A program made the position numbers and the translations under genes. Below, piece after piece: positions 18,486 to 27,823 of a DNA stretch of 51,857 nucleotides (positions are counted from its first letter, which is position 1; each line of letters begins with the position of its first letter). The notes beneath the pieces are model-generated. The model was not told the DNA's origin and searched no databases. It saw nothing but the letters and a program-made list of their open reading frames with translations. The stretch is from Chloroflexi bacterium TSY (GTDB taxonomy: Bacteria; Chloroflexota; Anaerolineae; Caldilineales; Caldilineaceae): assembly GCA_019217005.1 (NCBI GenBank), contig JAHBNG010000108.1:1-51857 (forward strand), written 5' to 3'.

Positions 18486-19388
18486 ATGAATCAACTACCC
18501 TTTGATCAACCTGGAAAGTTTTGGAAAGGCAATCTACATACCCATTCAACAAACTCAGATGGAGACGTGACGCCCGAAGTCGCTTGCCAGCGATATCGCG
18601 AGGCAGGGTATGATTTCTTCTCATTAACCGATCACTTTATGGAGCAGTATAACTTTCCGATCACCGATACACGTCCCTGGCGCACCGACGACTTTACCAC
18701 AATGATCGGTGCCGAATTACATACAGGACAGACCGAAATGGGCGTAATCTGGCATATCTTGGCTGTCGGTCTCCCCTTTGACTTTGCCGCCCCCATGCCC
18801 ACTGAGACAGGTCCACAACTGGCAGCACGTGCCGTCGAAGCGGGAGCGTACGTGGCCATCGCCCATCCAAATTGGTATGCATTAACTGAAGCCGATACTC
18901 TCTCATTGGGTGCCGTGCACGCGATAGAGATTTTCAACGGCGTGTCGATCGATTCCAATGATAAGGCCGATAGTTGGCACATCGCCGATATTCTGCTCGG
19001 AAAGGGACATCGGTATACGATGTGTGCAACCGATGATTGTCATTTCCGTTCGCACCTACACGACTTTGGCCGTGGTTGGGTCCAGTTCAAGGCCGAGACA
19101 TGTACCCCAGATGCTCTACTCGCAGCGCTCAAGGCCGGCCACTACTATTCGAGCACTGGTCCCGAAATTTATGATATCCAAGTTGTACGAGGGGAGAAGA
19201 TTGTTGTACACTGTTCGCCCGTCAACTCCATGTTTTTGACTGGCAAGGCGGCGGTGGCACGTCATGTACATGGGCAGGGGATCCAGGAGGCGGAATTCAA
19301 CATTCGCAGGTTTGACAGCCCCTTCGGACGCGTGACAGTTCGTGATATACATGGGGGAAGAGCCTGGTCAAACCCAATCTGGTTTTAG
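18486..19388 (+). CDS. PHP-domain phosphoesterase (CehA/McbA-like)
   Basis: 300 aa, soluble. The first PHP metal motif is at residues 18-25 (HTHSTNSD). SLTDHF and AHPNW supply the next ligands, and TDDCHF with DDC/H supplies the last. This is the polymerase/histidinol-phosphatase metal centre, in the stand-alone CehA/McbA layout with a beta-rich C-terminus. The likely reaction is phosphomonoester or phosphodiester hydrolysis; the substrate is not evident. The 3' end overlaps the convergent SpoU gene by 21 bp. Confidence 0.85.
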   Translation: MNQLPFDQPGKFWKGNLHTHSTNSDGDVTPEVACQRYREAGYDFFSLTDHFMEQYNFPITDTRPWRTDDFTTMIGAELHTGQTEMGVIWHILAVGLPFDFAAPMPTETGPQLAARAVEAGAYVAIAHPNWYALTEADTLSLGAVHAIEIFNGVSIDSNDKADSWHIADILLGKGHRYTMCATDDCHFRSHLHDFGRGWVQFKAETCTPDALLAALKAGHYYSSTGPEIYDIQVVRGEKIVVHCSPVNSMFLTGKAAVARHVHGQGIQEAEFNIRRFDSPFGRVTVRDIHGGRAWSNPIWF

Positions 19389-19862
19389 GTTCTTATCGAT
19401 TGAGTTTTTAATCATCCGATCATACATCACCAGCGTCCCTGCTTGGGCAACGTTATAGCTATCGGCACGTATCGCTGGAATCGATACAATCTGATGACAG
19501 CAAGACAGCACATGCTTGGGCAGGCCACTATCTTCTGCTCCCAAGAGATAGATCCCCTGTTCTGGATGGTCAAAAAACGGCAGTAAAGCGCCACCCGACT
19601 CAATTCCAACAAGCGGGCACCCATAGGCCGCTGAGTCTAGCATCTGTTCGATCGATTCATAGCTGAAAAGAGGAATATGTTGCCAGGTCTTAAAGGGATC
19701 GCTGGGCTGGGGTTTGTAACGTTGGCCAACGGTAAAGATGTATGCTGCCCCAAGTTGATAGGCCCCGCGCCACAGCATGCCGACATTATCCGCCCGCTTA
19801 ACCTGATAAATGCCGATACCGAAATGGCCGTGATTGGATGGATTTTTAGTTGGTCCTGCCAT
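19368..19862 (-). CDS. SpoU-family (SPOUT) RNA methyltransferase, short form
   Basis: 164 aa, the minimal SPOUT fold with no N-terminal substrate-binding domain. The three SpoU motifs are visible: RADNVGMLWRGA (residues 23-34, N26), YLLGAEDSGLP (105-114) and NVAQAGTLVMYDR (137-149). These build the trefoil knot that binds S-adenosylmethionine; the usual product is a 2'-O-methylated ribose in tRNA or rRNA. The start ATG at 19862 follows the cysteine-cluster gene by 22 bp on the same strand. The lack of an RNA-binding domain leaves the target unknown. Confidence 0.85.
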   Translation of the reverse strand: MAGPTKNPSNHGHFGIGIYQVKRADNVGMLWRGAYQLGAAYIFTVGQRYKPQPSDPFKTWQHIPLFSYESIEQMLDSAAYGCPLVGIESGGALLPFFDHPEQGIYLLGAEDSGLPKHVLSCCHQIVSIPAIRADSYNVAQAGTLVMYDRMIKNSIDKNLKPDWV

Positions 19863-19884
19863 TGTGATCCCATGAGGCGCTGTG

Positions 19885-20142
19885 CTACGATTGCGCGGTC
19901 GCCTCTTCCATTTCTGTTAACCACATGATCGCTGCGTCATTCGATGTTCCACACATTTCGAACGAGGGACGCAAGCTCCTACAAACGGCTGGACGTTCTG
20001 GCCGCCCAAAAAGCTGACAGCGATTGTCATCTGTTAGTTGAATACAACGCATGCCTGCAGGTTTTCCCTGCGGCATCCCCGGAATTGGAGATGAAATTGA
20101 GGGGGCAATGCAACAGGCCCCACAGCCAACGCGGCAATCCAT
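19885..20142 (-). CDS. YkgJ-type cysteine-cluster protein
   Basis: 85 aa. The Cys pattern CRVGCGACC … [14 protein letters not shown] … CRSL … C fits the UPF0153/YkgJ zinc- or iron-binding family, which begins with C-x4-CGxCC. The family function is unknown. It is 22 bp ahead of the SpoU gene on the same strand and probably in one operon. Short, but the Cys spacing is distinctive. Confidence 0.82.
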   Translation of the reverse strand: MDCRVGCGACCIAPSISSPIPGMPQGKPAGMRCIQLTDDNRCQLFGRPERPAVCRSLRPSFEMCGTSNDAAIMWLTEMEEATAQS

Positions 20143-20169
20143 ACCTTGTGCCTTTTACCAGCCACCAAC

Positions 20170-20292
20170 TATAGATGTTCAGATAATGTTTTTCCACGCA
20201 ATACAGTAGCTTGTCAGCATTGCAGCCGGTCAGCCAGAGAGCTGACCGGCTGCAATGCCATCAACGACAGGAAAAGATTTTCCTGAATGGCC
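20170..20292 (-). repeat. ~125-bp palindromic repeat, copy 2
   Basis: Inverse orientation of the repeat at 12534-12659, with the near-perfect palindrome ggtcagccagagagctgacc at its centre. It lies between nadE and the cysteine-cluster gene. Confidence 0.75.
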
Positions 20293-20313
20293 ATACCAAC
20301 AGCCAGTTACCAA

Positions 20314-22383
20314 CTACCCATCCGGCACATTCTCCTGCAGTTCCGTCAACCAGACAACTGCCTCTGAGTCACTCGGTGCGCGCCAGTCGCCACGAGGGGA
20401 AAGGGAGCCACCAGATCCAACCTTGGGCCCATTGGGCATCGCAGAGCGTTTAAACTGACTGATCTTGAAAAAGCGGAAGAGGAATACTTCCAACCATTTC
20501 TTAATGGTTGCCAAATCATACTCATTGCGCTTGTGGAATGGCAGTAGATCTGACCACTCTCCGTTGGCCTTATCGCCCCATGCATGGTGACTCAAAAAAG
20601 CGACTTTGCTCGGTCGAAAACCAAAACGTGATGTGTAGTAGAGATGAAAATCTTGCAGTTCATAAGGACCAATACGGGCCTCGGTGCTTTGGGTCGGTTG
20701 GTGATTCTCTTCACCTTCTTCAGCAGGAATCAGTTCGGGAGAAATCTCTGTATCCAGAATTGATTGCAAGATACGACCTGTTTCATCATCGAATTGCTCC
20801 GTGTCGATGATCCAACGAATCAAGTATTGGATCAACGTCTTGGGCACTGACGCATTGACATTATAATGAGACATCTGGTCACCAACTCCATAAGTTGCCC
20901 ACCCAAGGGCCAACTCGCTTAGATCACCAGTGCCCAGCACAATCGCATCATTGTAGTTGGCCAAGCGGAACAGGTGAGACGTACGTTCACCAGCCTGTAC
21001 ATTCTCAAACGTAATGTCGTAGACTTCCTCTTCGTCTGCAAAGGGATGACCAATGTCGTGCAACATTTGGAAAGCAGAGGGGCGAATGTCAATCTCATGT
21101 GCCGTGACGCCCAACGCCTTCATGAGAGCATGAGCGTTGTGCAATGTTTTACGGCTTGTCGCAAACCCTGGCATCGTATAGGCGAGGATGTTTTGGCGTG
21201 GGAGTTCAAGTCGATCCATGGTTTTGGCAGCAACGATCAACGTTTGAGTTGAGTCAAGACCACCAGACACACCAATCACAACCTTTTTAAAACCGGCGGA
21301 AGTCAATCGCTTGAGAAGACCATGCACTTGAATGTTGTAAACTTCGGCACAACGCTCATTGCGTAACGCGGGATTCGAGGGTACATAGGGAAAGCGCTCT
21401 ACTTGCCGGATGAGTGGAATCTCCTTCTCTGGTTCAGGAAGCTGAAATTCGAAAGAGATCCGACGCGTTTGCCTCAACTGTGTACGATGGTCAGCGACCA
21501 TATCGCTAAAGCTCGTCATCCTCATGCGGTCCTGCACCAAACGCTCCAAGTCAATATCAGCTACGATCATCTGTTCGGTTGTGGGAAAGCGCTCAGATTC
21601 GGCCAAACGAGTACCGTTCTCGTAGATCAGGGCATGGCCATCCCAGGCTAGATCGGTGGTGGACTCTCCAGGTCCAGAAGCCGAATAAAGATAGGCAGCA
21701 ATGCATTTCGCAGACTGAGAGGAACAAAGTGAACGACGATAATCGGCTTTGCCAACAGTGATGTTGCTAGCGGAAAGATTGGTCAGAATTGTGGCTCCTG
21801 CAAGCGCAGCATTAGTGCTTGGTGGGATAGGTGTCCAAAGATCTTCGCAAATCTCGGCATGAAGCGCGAATCCCTCAATATTGTTCGCGGCAACAATGAT
21901 GTTGTTCCCAAAAGGAACGGTTTGCCCAAACATCTCTACTTCCTGGCAAATGGCATCACGTGCGGAGGCAAATTGTCGTTTTTCGTAGAATTCGCGGTAG
22001 TTCGGGATATAGGTTTTGGGAATCAGCCCAAGCAACAAACCACGATACACAATGGCTGCGCAATTGAACAGCTTATTTTCCAGACGCAGCGGAACCCCAG
22101 CCAAAATTAATGGCGTTATTGTTCGTGTCTGTTCAACAAGATAGGCCAATGCGTCCTTACTGGCCGAAAGCAACGCATCCTGATGAAAAAGGTCGTCATT
22201 GCTGTATGCCGAAATACCCAACTCAGGAAATAGCGCAATTGAGACATTAAGCGCAGAGGCTTGCTGTGCAAGTGAGAGCATCCTTTCCACATTGAATTGA
22301 GGCGCAGCCACCTGCACATATGGAATGCACACAGCCGCACGAATAAAGCCGTGCGAATAGATCGAGTGAAATGGTTTGTTCAT
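20314..22383 (-). CDS. nadE: Glutamine-dependent NAD(+) synthetase
   Basis: 689 aa two-domain enzyme making NAD from deamido-NAD, ATP and glutamine. The N-terminal nitrilase-type glutaminase domain (~12-300) has the catalytic triad E54 (LFPELG), K123 (IPKTYIPNY) and C179 (HAEICEDLW). The C-terminal synthetase domain (~330-689) has the ATP pyrophosphatase loop SGGLDS at 373-378. The length matches the long bacterial/cyanobacterial form. The start ATG at 22383 is 170 bp from the divergent peptidase-like gene. No other NAD genes are adjacent. Confidence 0.95.
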   Translation of the reverse strand: MNKPFHSIYSHGFIRAAVCIPYVQVAAPQFNVERMLSLAQQASALNVSIALFPELGISAYSNDDLFHQDALLSASKDALAYLVEQTRTITPLILAGVPLRLENKLFNCAAIVYRGLLLGLIPKTYIPNYREFYEKRQFASARDAICQEVEMFGQTVPFGNNIIVAANNIEGFALHAEICEDLWTPIPPSTNAALAGATILTNLSASNITVGKADYRRSLCSSQSAKCIAAYLYSASGPGESTTDLAWDGHALIYENGTRLAESERFPTTEQMIVADIDLERLVQDRMRMTSFSDMVADHRTQLRQTRRISFEFQLPEPEKEIPLIRQVERFPYVPSNPALRNERCAEVYNIQVHGLLKRLTSAGFKKVVIGVSGGLDSTQTLIVAAKTMDRLELPRQNILAYTMPGFATSRKTLHNAHALMKALGVTAHEIDIRPSAFQMLHDIGHPFADEEEVYDITFENVQAGERTSHLFRLANYNDAIVLGTGDLSELALGWATYGVGDQMSHYNVNASVPKTLIQYLIRWIIDTEQFDDETGRILQSILDTEISPELIPAEEGEENHQPTQSTEARIGPYELQDFHLYYTSRFGFRPSKVAFLSHHAWGDKANGEWSDLLPFHKRNEYDLATIKKWLEVFLFRFFKISQFKRSAMPNGPKVGSGGSLSPRGDWRAPSDSEAVVWLTELQENVPDG

Positions 22384-22553
22384 ACCCCCATTTTACCCCA
22401 ATGATGGAGAAAGATTGAAGATTTGATCGGCAGGGGACCGATTGCGTAGGAAATAGATCCAACAATTTTAAGAAGATATGCTACAATGAGCGGGTTTTGG
22501 CTTCACGGCCACAAAGAACTCTATGATTTAACAATCTATCTGAAAGGACATTT

Positions 22554-25175
22554 GTGATTCTGTATCGATTCGTCCCATCTTCAAAGATTTCCATCAATAG
22601 ACGACTTCGTTTGAGTATTGCAGTGGTTGCATCACTTGTTCTACTCACCCTTACCACTGGGGCAACCTCGCTGCTATTTGGCGCACCGATATCCCAAAAT
22701 AGGGATACATCAAACGAGACCCTATCTGAGACAGGCAAACCGTCTCAGGTTCGACTGCGGCAAACGAGACCGCTTGTGATCACACTCAACCCAGACAATG
22801 TGCTTTCTGGTGCAGAACAGATTACGGTCACACTCAATGTGATCAACCGCTTTGTGTTAATTGATGGTGTTGTCACGTCAGCCACGATGGAAATCGAAGC
22901 GATGCCAATCTCGGGAGCAGTGGTGGCAGCCGAGGTGATTGAACCACTACAACAGAAACAATCACAACCTACGCCAAGACGCCTCTCAGACTTGTCCCAC
23001 TCAACTCCCACAAAGGAAGTATCTAGCTTCGCTGCGGTCCGACCAACAAGCCGACCCACAGTTCCGCTTCCAACACAGACACCTGTCCCAGATCACGTAG
23101 GACAACGATTTGAAATCGATCAGAGGGTGGCGAGTGAACGGATTGAGGATATTGCGCTGAGTGTGCGTGACGCCGTTTTGCAACCAGATTCGTTGGCTCT
23201 CGACGTAGCATTTGAAAACCGTACTGAGGAGCCAGTGCGCTTCTCATTCATTAGCCAACTAGAAGAACAGAGTGTACGATTAAGCGATGCATCGGGAAAT
23301 AATTATCAACCCATTGAAATCGAGCAGTCATTGGCCGCTGTGCAGCCTATTCAGGGTTTTGCACCCGGAGGAGCAAATGTAGGGCAAATTGTATTTCCTT
23401 CTCCCAAGGGACCAGGGCCCTACCGACTTCAAGGATTGCTTGATTTTGCACCGATAGAGTTTTACCTAAATTCTCCTGCACCGCAAATCCAACCGACCAC
23501 CATTCCTGGTGCCAATTATCCGATCGACATCTATCTATATAGCACACACGATGTTTTGAAACGTCTGGAACTGCATATTAAATCGGTCGATATTTTAACC
23601 GACCAAGTGGTTTTCCTACTCTCCTTTACCAACCGCTCCTTAGAGCGATTTGGACTCAATATCGGTCCTACCGGTAGCGATGCATGGCTACTAGATTCAA
23701 CGAGGCGGCAATATCAACCAATCACGCTGAGTGCCTCTCTTAAGCGCTCGATTACACCACCAGAGGGGCTTGCACCCGGCGAGGAATATTTGGGAACCAT
23801 TACCTTTGCGCGCCCTGAATCTCTCTCTGAATTACGCTTTCTTTTTACTCAATATACACCACTCCTTCTGCGCTTTAATGAAACTGGATTGCTCGATGCA
23901 CGCATTGCCTCAGCAACTGGTGATGTGCCTCTCGTATCACGCCCGACACCATCACCAGAATCGCTGGCACATCGTCAATTGACCCAATTATTAGAAAATC
24001 AAAGCCGTTCGTTAACAACCGCAGATCAGGCGCTCTACCTGGCAACGTTTGCACCAGAAATCCAAAACGGATTCTCCAGTCGTTTCGAACGAATGAAGCG
24101 CATGCCTTTTGATAGCATAATGTGGACGCTAAAACCGGGTGCCGATTTTATCTCTATCTTTCACACGGCGCACACTGGAAACCTAGAAAATATTCCTATT
24201 CAGATACGCTATACGTTGCAAGGAATCGGTACAGAGGATCAAGTACTGCAGAACGAATTTGTTCACGATTTTGAAGCAGATTTTCAACTGAGGCAGGGTG
24301 GCTGGGTGATAACAGATTTACAAACAAGGCGCAATCCTCCCTACTGGTGGGAGGCTGACTTTGTGTTATACGAAACTGAACACTTTTTGTTATTCGTACG
24401 ACCAGACAGCGGTGATGACGTCGTGCAATTACAAATAGAGGCAGAAGCGGCTTATCGATCGTTGGAAAGCCAGGGTCTTCCGCTTGAATCCCGTTATGTT
24501 GCCCACGTAACAGGCCCAAATGATCACTTTGGTGATTTAACCGGGATGCCGGGCGATCGTTTTTTAGGGGTGGCTCATTCTCGGTTTGATATTCGTCAAG
24601 ATCAGATCCATGTGATCGGCCGTTCCTTCTACATTAATGGTCCTCAGTTTCTGGAAAGTGGTCAGCCGAAAGATGAGCGCTTAAAAACCTTTAGTCATGA
24701 GCTCACTCATTTGGCTTTAGCTCAAGATTCGCGCCCCTTTACGCCTCCTTGGCTCTCAGAGGGTCTCTCAATTTACTACGCGATGCAAAATAACCCCGAA
24801 CGTTGGAGCCGACTCGTAGAAGAAGGAAAATTGAATCAGGTGAATCTAACCGTGCTGACACGCTTAGATTCATTGGGACAACATGATTTTGTTGGCAACC
24901 AGACGGGAATTCGCTATATTTATTCCGGTGCCATCATTCATTATCTGATCGAAACCTTTGGGGAGGCGCAAATATTAGCCTTTTACCAGGCCTACGCAGA
25001 GCTTCCCGCATCAAAGATCCAAGAACGTTTCCCAAGTGACAATAATCAGCTCATGACCGAATTCGTCTTCCAACAAATGAGCGAAGAAGTAACCAGCGAT
25101 CTGCTTGAGCGATTCTTCGGACTAAGCCTGACAGCACTCGATCAGCGCGTGAAGGCATGGCTTGTGGCACGGTGA
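22554..25175 (+). CDS. Secreted or membrane-anchored protein with peptidase-MA-like domain
   Basis: 873 aa from GTG 22554, preceded by a ribosome-binding site (gaaagga). One N-terminal hydrophobic segment (~20-42) directs export or anchoring. Residues ~60-460 are beta-rich, with Pro/Thr/Ser stretches and two similar modules (GFAPGGANVGQIVFPSPK; GLAPGEEYLGTITFARPE). The C-terminal ~270 residues carry a gluzincin motif H715-E-L-T-H719 and downstream E736 (WLSEGLSIYY), matching the 'peptidase MA-like' family. A zinc endopeptidase acting outside the cytoplasm is likely; the substrate is unknown. Confidence 0.82.
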   Translation: MILYRFVPSSKISINRRLRLSIAVVASLVLLTLTTGATSLLFGAPISQNRDTSNETLSETGKPSQVRLRQTRPLVITLNPDNVLSGAEQITVTLNVINRFVLIDGVVTSATMEIEAMPISGAVVAAEVIEPLQQKQSQPTPRRLSDLSHSTPTKEVSSFAAVRPTSRPTVPLPTQTPVPDHVGQRFEIDQRVASERIEDIALSVRDAVLQPDSLALDVAFENRTEEPVRFSFISQLEEQSVRLSDASGNNYQPIEIEQSLAAVQPIQGFAPGGANVGQIVFPSPKGPGPYRLQGLLDFAPIEFYLNSPAPQIQPTTIPGANYPIDIYLYSTHDVLKRLELHIKSVDILTDQVVFLLSFTNRSLERFGLNIGPTGSDAWLLDSTRRQYQPITLSASLKRSITPPEGLAPGEEYLGTITFARPESLSELRFLFTQYTPLLLRFNETGLLDARIASATGDVPLVSRPTPSPESLAHRQLTQLLENQSRSLTTADQALYLATFAPEIQNGFSSRFERMKRMPFDSIMWTLKPGADFISIFHTAHTGNLENIPIQIRYTLQGIGTEDQVLQNEFVHDFEADFQLRQGGWVITDLQTRRNPPYWWEADFVLYETEHFLLFVRPDSGDDVVQLQIEAEAAYRSLESQGLPLESRYVAHVTGPNDHFGDLTGMPGDRFLGVAHSRFDIRQDQIHVIGRSFYINGPQFLESGQPKDERLKTFSHELTHLALAQDSRPFTPPWLSEGLSIYYAMQNNPERWSRLVEEGKLNQVNLTVLTRLDSLGQHDFVGNQTGIRYIYSGAIIHYLIETFGEAQILAFYQAYAELPASKIQERFPSDNNQLMTEFVFQQMSEEVTSDLLERFFGLSLTALDQRVKAWLVAR

Positions 25176-25446
25176 GCTATCCAAAAAGCGAATAGTATGT
25201 CTCTTCTTTTCCCACACTTCCCAAAAATTCACTAGAATGGCTTTGCGACCAGCTATTAGCCGTTGGTTGTCAGCTGCTAGCTCTCTGCCGTTAGCTATTA
25301 GCCGTTAGCTCTCAGCTTATCGGATATCGAAGGGCCAGGCCAATAGTTGACAGCTGAAGGCCAATAGCTAATACAACAAGAGCTCAATTCATTCTTAACG
25401 GCTCAGAGACAGAATTCAGATCCAGATAGACAAGGGGAAGAGTAAA
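25176..25446. other. Intergenic region with degenerate tagc-type repeats
   Basis: No gene. From about 25251 to 25378 there are overlapping copies of gctattagccgttagctctcag and related words in both orientations, a low-complexity, hairpin-prone repeat common between genes in Chloroflexota and cyanobacteria. Confidence 0.6.
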
Positions 25447-26667
25447 ATGCCAAAGCTAGAAAATTACAATCAATTTGACGGACTTCATTGGGAAACTGGA
25501 ACTGTTCGCAACTTTTATGATTATATTGGTGTTCTTGCGCCGCACACAAATAAACCGTATTCAGAGGCCTTGCTGATGGGAATCAGTGGTGGTGCGGTGA
25601 TGGGTTATTTTTCGTTTGCATATAAAGGATATGATCCGATGGCGCGTATTCTGACTCGGAATACGTTTAACCCACTGGACACTCTACTTGAAAGATTGGG
25701 GGCTGTTCAGGAACGAAAACAGACGAGTAGCCCCAAAAAGGGATTAGCCAATCTGATTGATACGTTGGAAGATGGTTGTCCCGCAATCGTTTGGGCCGAT
25801 CTCTTCTCATTGCCATACAACGCACTTCCGTATGATGAAGGCATGTGGGGCATGCTCCCCATATTAGTTTATGGATACGATGAAACAGCGGATACGGTCT
25901 GGATTGCGGATCGTGCACGAGTGCCTTTGACGACGACAACGGAGGAACTGGCCACTGCCCGTGCAAGGATCAAGAAAGACAAATTCCGTATTTTGACTTT
26001 GGATTTGCCTGATCCAGACAAACTACAAGCAGCTGTAAGCGCTGGCATATGGGATTGTATTAAGCTATATACGGAAAAGCCGCCAAAGGGATCGAGAAAT
26101 AATTTTGGTCTGGCAGCTTATCAGTGGTGGGCCAAATTACTTACCCGTCCAGAAACTCGTTTAAGTTGGGAAAAAGAATTTCCGGCTGGTCGCAAAATGG
26201 TTGCAGGTTTGACCTCGGCATTCTCAGACGTTATGACATTTGGTAAAGAGGGAAGTGTTGATCAAGGAGGTGCAGAGCGTTACATGTACGCAAATTTTTT
26301 GGACGAAGCGAGCATCGTGTTAGACAAATCTGCATTGCGAGAGGTCGCAGAGCAGTTTCGGGCAAGCGGACAAGCTTGGCATGCGCTGGCAATGGCTCTG
26401 TTGCCAGATAATGTGGAACCGCTACGAGAGATACGCGATTCAATGCTTCGATGGCAAACTCTTTTTATCAATCGAGGAAATGCCGCTCTGGATGAGATCC
26501 ATCAGAGCGCTCAGAAAATAGAAGACATCAAAGTCGCAAGTACAGAAAACTTCCCACTGACTTCTGAAGAAATAACAGATTTCCGTAAAAATCTTGCCGA
26601 ACAAGTACTTGACGTCTATGAACTCGAAGAAGCGGCTATCTTGCAGTTACGTGATGTGATGTCTTAA
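25447..26667 (+). CDS. BtrH-N / DUF4872-type protein
   Basis: 406 aa, soluble. Residues ~10-160 resemble the BtrH N-terminal cysteine-peptidase-like acyltransferase fold (MGISGGAVMGYFSF; ALPYDEGMWGMLPILVYGYDE). Residues ~170-400 resemble the DUF4872 helical domain that usually follows it. BtrH transfers an acyl chain from an acyl-carrier protein during butirosin synthesis, but most family members are of unknown role. No carrier-protein or biosynthetic genes are nearby, so only the family call is made. The RBS aggggaagag precedes ATG 25447. A candidate small RNA and terminator follow. Confidence 0.78.
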   Translation: MPKLENYNQFDGLHWETGTVRNFYDYIGVLAPHTNKPYSEALLMGISGGAVMGYFSFAYKGYDPMARILTRNTFNPLDTLLERLGAVQERKQTSSPKKGLANLIDTLEDGCPAIVWADLFSLPYNALPYDEGMWGMLPILVYGYDETADTVWIADRARVPLTTTTEELATARARIKKDKFRILTLDLPDPDKLQAAVSAGIWDCIKLYTEKPPKGSRNNFGLAAYQWWAKLLTRPETRLSWEKEFPAGRKMVAGLTSAFSDVMTFGKEGSVDQGGAERYMYANFLDEASIVLDKSALREVAEQFRASGQAWHALAMALLPDNVEPLREIRDSMLRWQTLFINRGNAALDEIHQSAQKIEDIKVASTENFPLTSEEITDFRKNLAEQVLDVYELEEAAILQLRDVMS

Positions 26668-26750
26668 CGATTTCACTTAAGAAAATAATTACTTTCCATT
26701 AACTTTATGTTGATACCCCGTTAAATCTTAACCATTATACTTTATATGGC

Positions 26751-26886
26751 TACGGAATATGTGGGGAGCAATTCCGTAAATCCTCTCTTTTGGTGCTGCG
26801 TGTAGATCATATTCCTCTTTATAGAATACCTCTATCCTCTTGGTTAGGGTTCGCATCATTTAATGATGTGAACCCTTTCTTCTTTA
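26751..26886 (+). ncRNA. Candidate structured small RNA ending in a strong terminator
   Basis: The 480-bp gene-free gap after the BtrH-type gene holds an 8-bp perfect hairpin (tacggaat 26751-26758 / attccgta 26771-26778), then ~65 nt of unstructured pyrimidine-rich sequence, then a near-perfect terminator at 26846-26886. Upstream, ttgata (26710) and tatact (26736) are promoter-like, but 20 bp apart. It could instead be the long 3' UTR of the BtrH-type gene. No known RNA family was recognised. Confidence 0.4.
26846..26886 (+). terminator. Rho-independent terminator
   Basis: 14-bp stem agggttcgcatcat / atgatgtgaaccct (one G-T pair) with a 3-nt loop, followed by ttcttcttt. Confidence 0.8.
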
Positions 26887-26907
26887 TAAGACCAATTCAA
26901 TTTTTTT

Positions 26908-26982
26908 AATTGACCACAGATAGACGAGATTGACTAGATTTTTCTTTCCGAATCCTGTTCATCTTGTCAATCTGTGGTTCAT
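26908..26982. repeat. Inverted repeat of the 'accacagat' type
   Basis: accacagat (26912) and atctgtggt (26970) flank ttgactagatttttctttcc and atcctgttcatc words. This kind of intergenic repeat occurs in many environmental bacteria. Single copy here. Confidence 0.5.
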
Positions 26983-27146
26983 CATTTTTGGAATTGCCTA
27001 AGATCAATCCAATGCTATCATGCAATACGCAGTAGGGTATACGCTCATCGTGCAGAGTATTTAATTTCCGGAATCCATCTATGAACAACGATTTGTTAAC
27101 GCCAGGTTACTCAACTGTTAAAACAGATTGATTATGATGCGGAATC

Positions 27147-27558
27147 ATGACCTCATCTACTGCTGAAGATATTTTTGGTGAAACAATACTGCTTGTTGAG
27201 GATGAGCCAGATATGCAGGAATTCCTCTCAACCCAATGAACTGCTGAATCATCACGACCAATTGATTCACTTAGACGATCTTGTGATCGATCGAGAAAAT
27301 CGACGAGTAAAGACCCAGAAACAGTGGTTTCGCCTCAAGCCACTCGAGTTTGAACTACTTATGTTTTTCGTGCGTCATATTGGCATTGTTGTAAGCCGCG
27401 AACAGATCTTGAAAACGGTCTGGGGACAGGGGTATATGTCGAACAGTCGAACGCTTGATGTCCACATACGTTGGCTCCGCGAAAAAATCGAGCAAGATCC
27501 AGCAAACCCAAAGCGGATCATCACGATGCGCAGAATTGGTTATCGATTTGATGGTTAG
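27147..27558 (+). pseudogene. OmpR-family response regulator, receiver domain deleted
   Basis: An ATG at 27147 begins a normal receiver (ETILLVEDEPDMQEFL) with the acidic pair. The frame stops at 27239 after only 30 residues. From about 27255 another frame encodes an intact winged-helix domain (LIHLDDLVIDREN … LKPLEFELLMFFV … [15 protein letters not shown] … GYRFDG). The phospho-acceptor Asp, the rest of the receiver and the linker, roughly 100 residues, have been lost, with a frame change at the joint. The winged helix closely resembles that of the PhoB-like protein at 12776, so this may be a decayed paralogue. A free DNA-binding fragment could be made from a start at 27175. Confidence 0.8.
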
Positions 27559-27595
27559 AATAATCTGGTTGTCTGAGGAATTGTGTGGTTTTCGG

Positions 27596-27644
27596 TTGGT
27601 TTGTTGGTTAGATGGTTGGTGAACAAACCAGCAAACCATCTAAC
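27596..27644. repeat. Inverted repeat after the broken regulator
   Basis: gttagatggt (27607-27616) and accatctaac (27635-27644), extended by tggtttg/caaacca words. Possible terminator without a T-run, or the end of a small element. Confidence 0.4.
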
Positions 27645-27823
27645 ATCTACCCCACAAAACCTCAAAGAGCCAATAAACTCTTCTCTTGCCTTGTTTAAGA
27701 AACGGATCTTTTCGTAAGTTCTTGTTTTCAAAACAATCATATATTTACTTTCTGTTACCTTATTTTTGCGCAACGGGAAGGGAATTCTATTCGTTGACGC
27801 AATAAGAGCCTGATTCTATTCGA

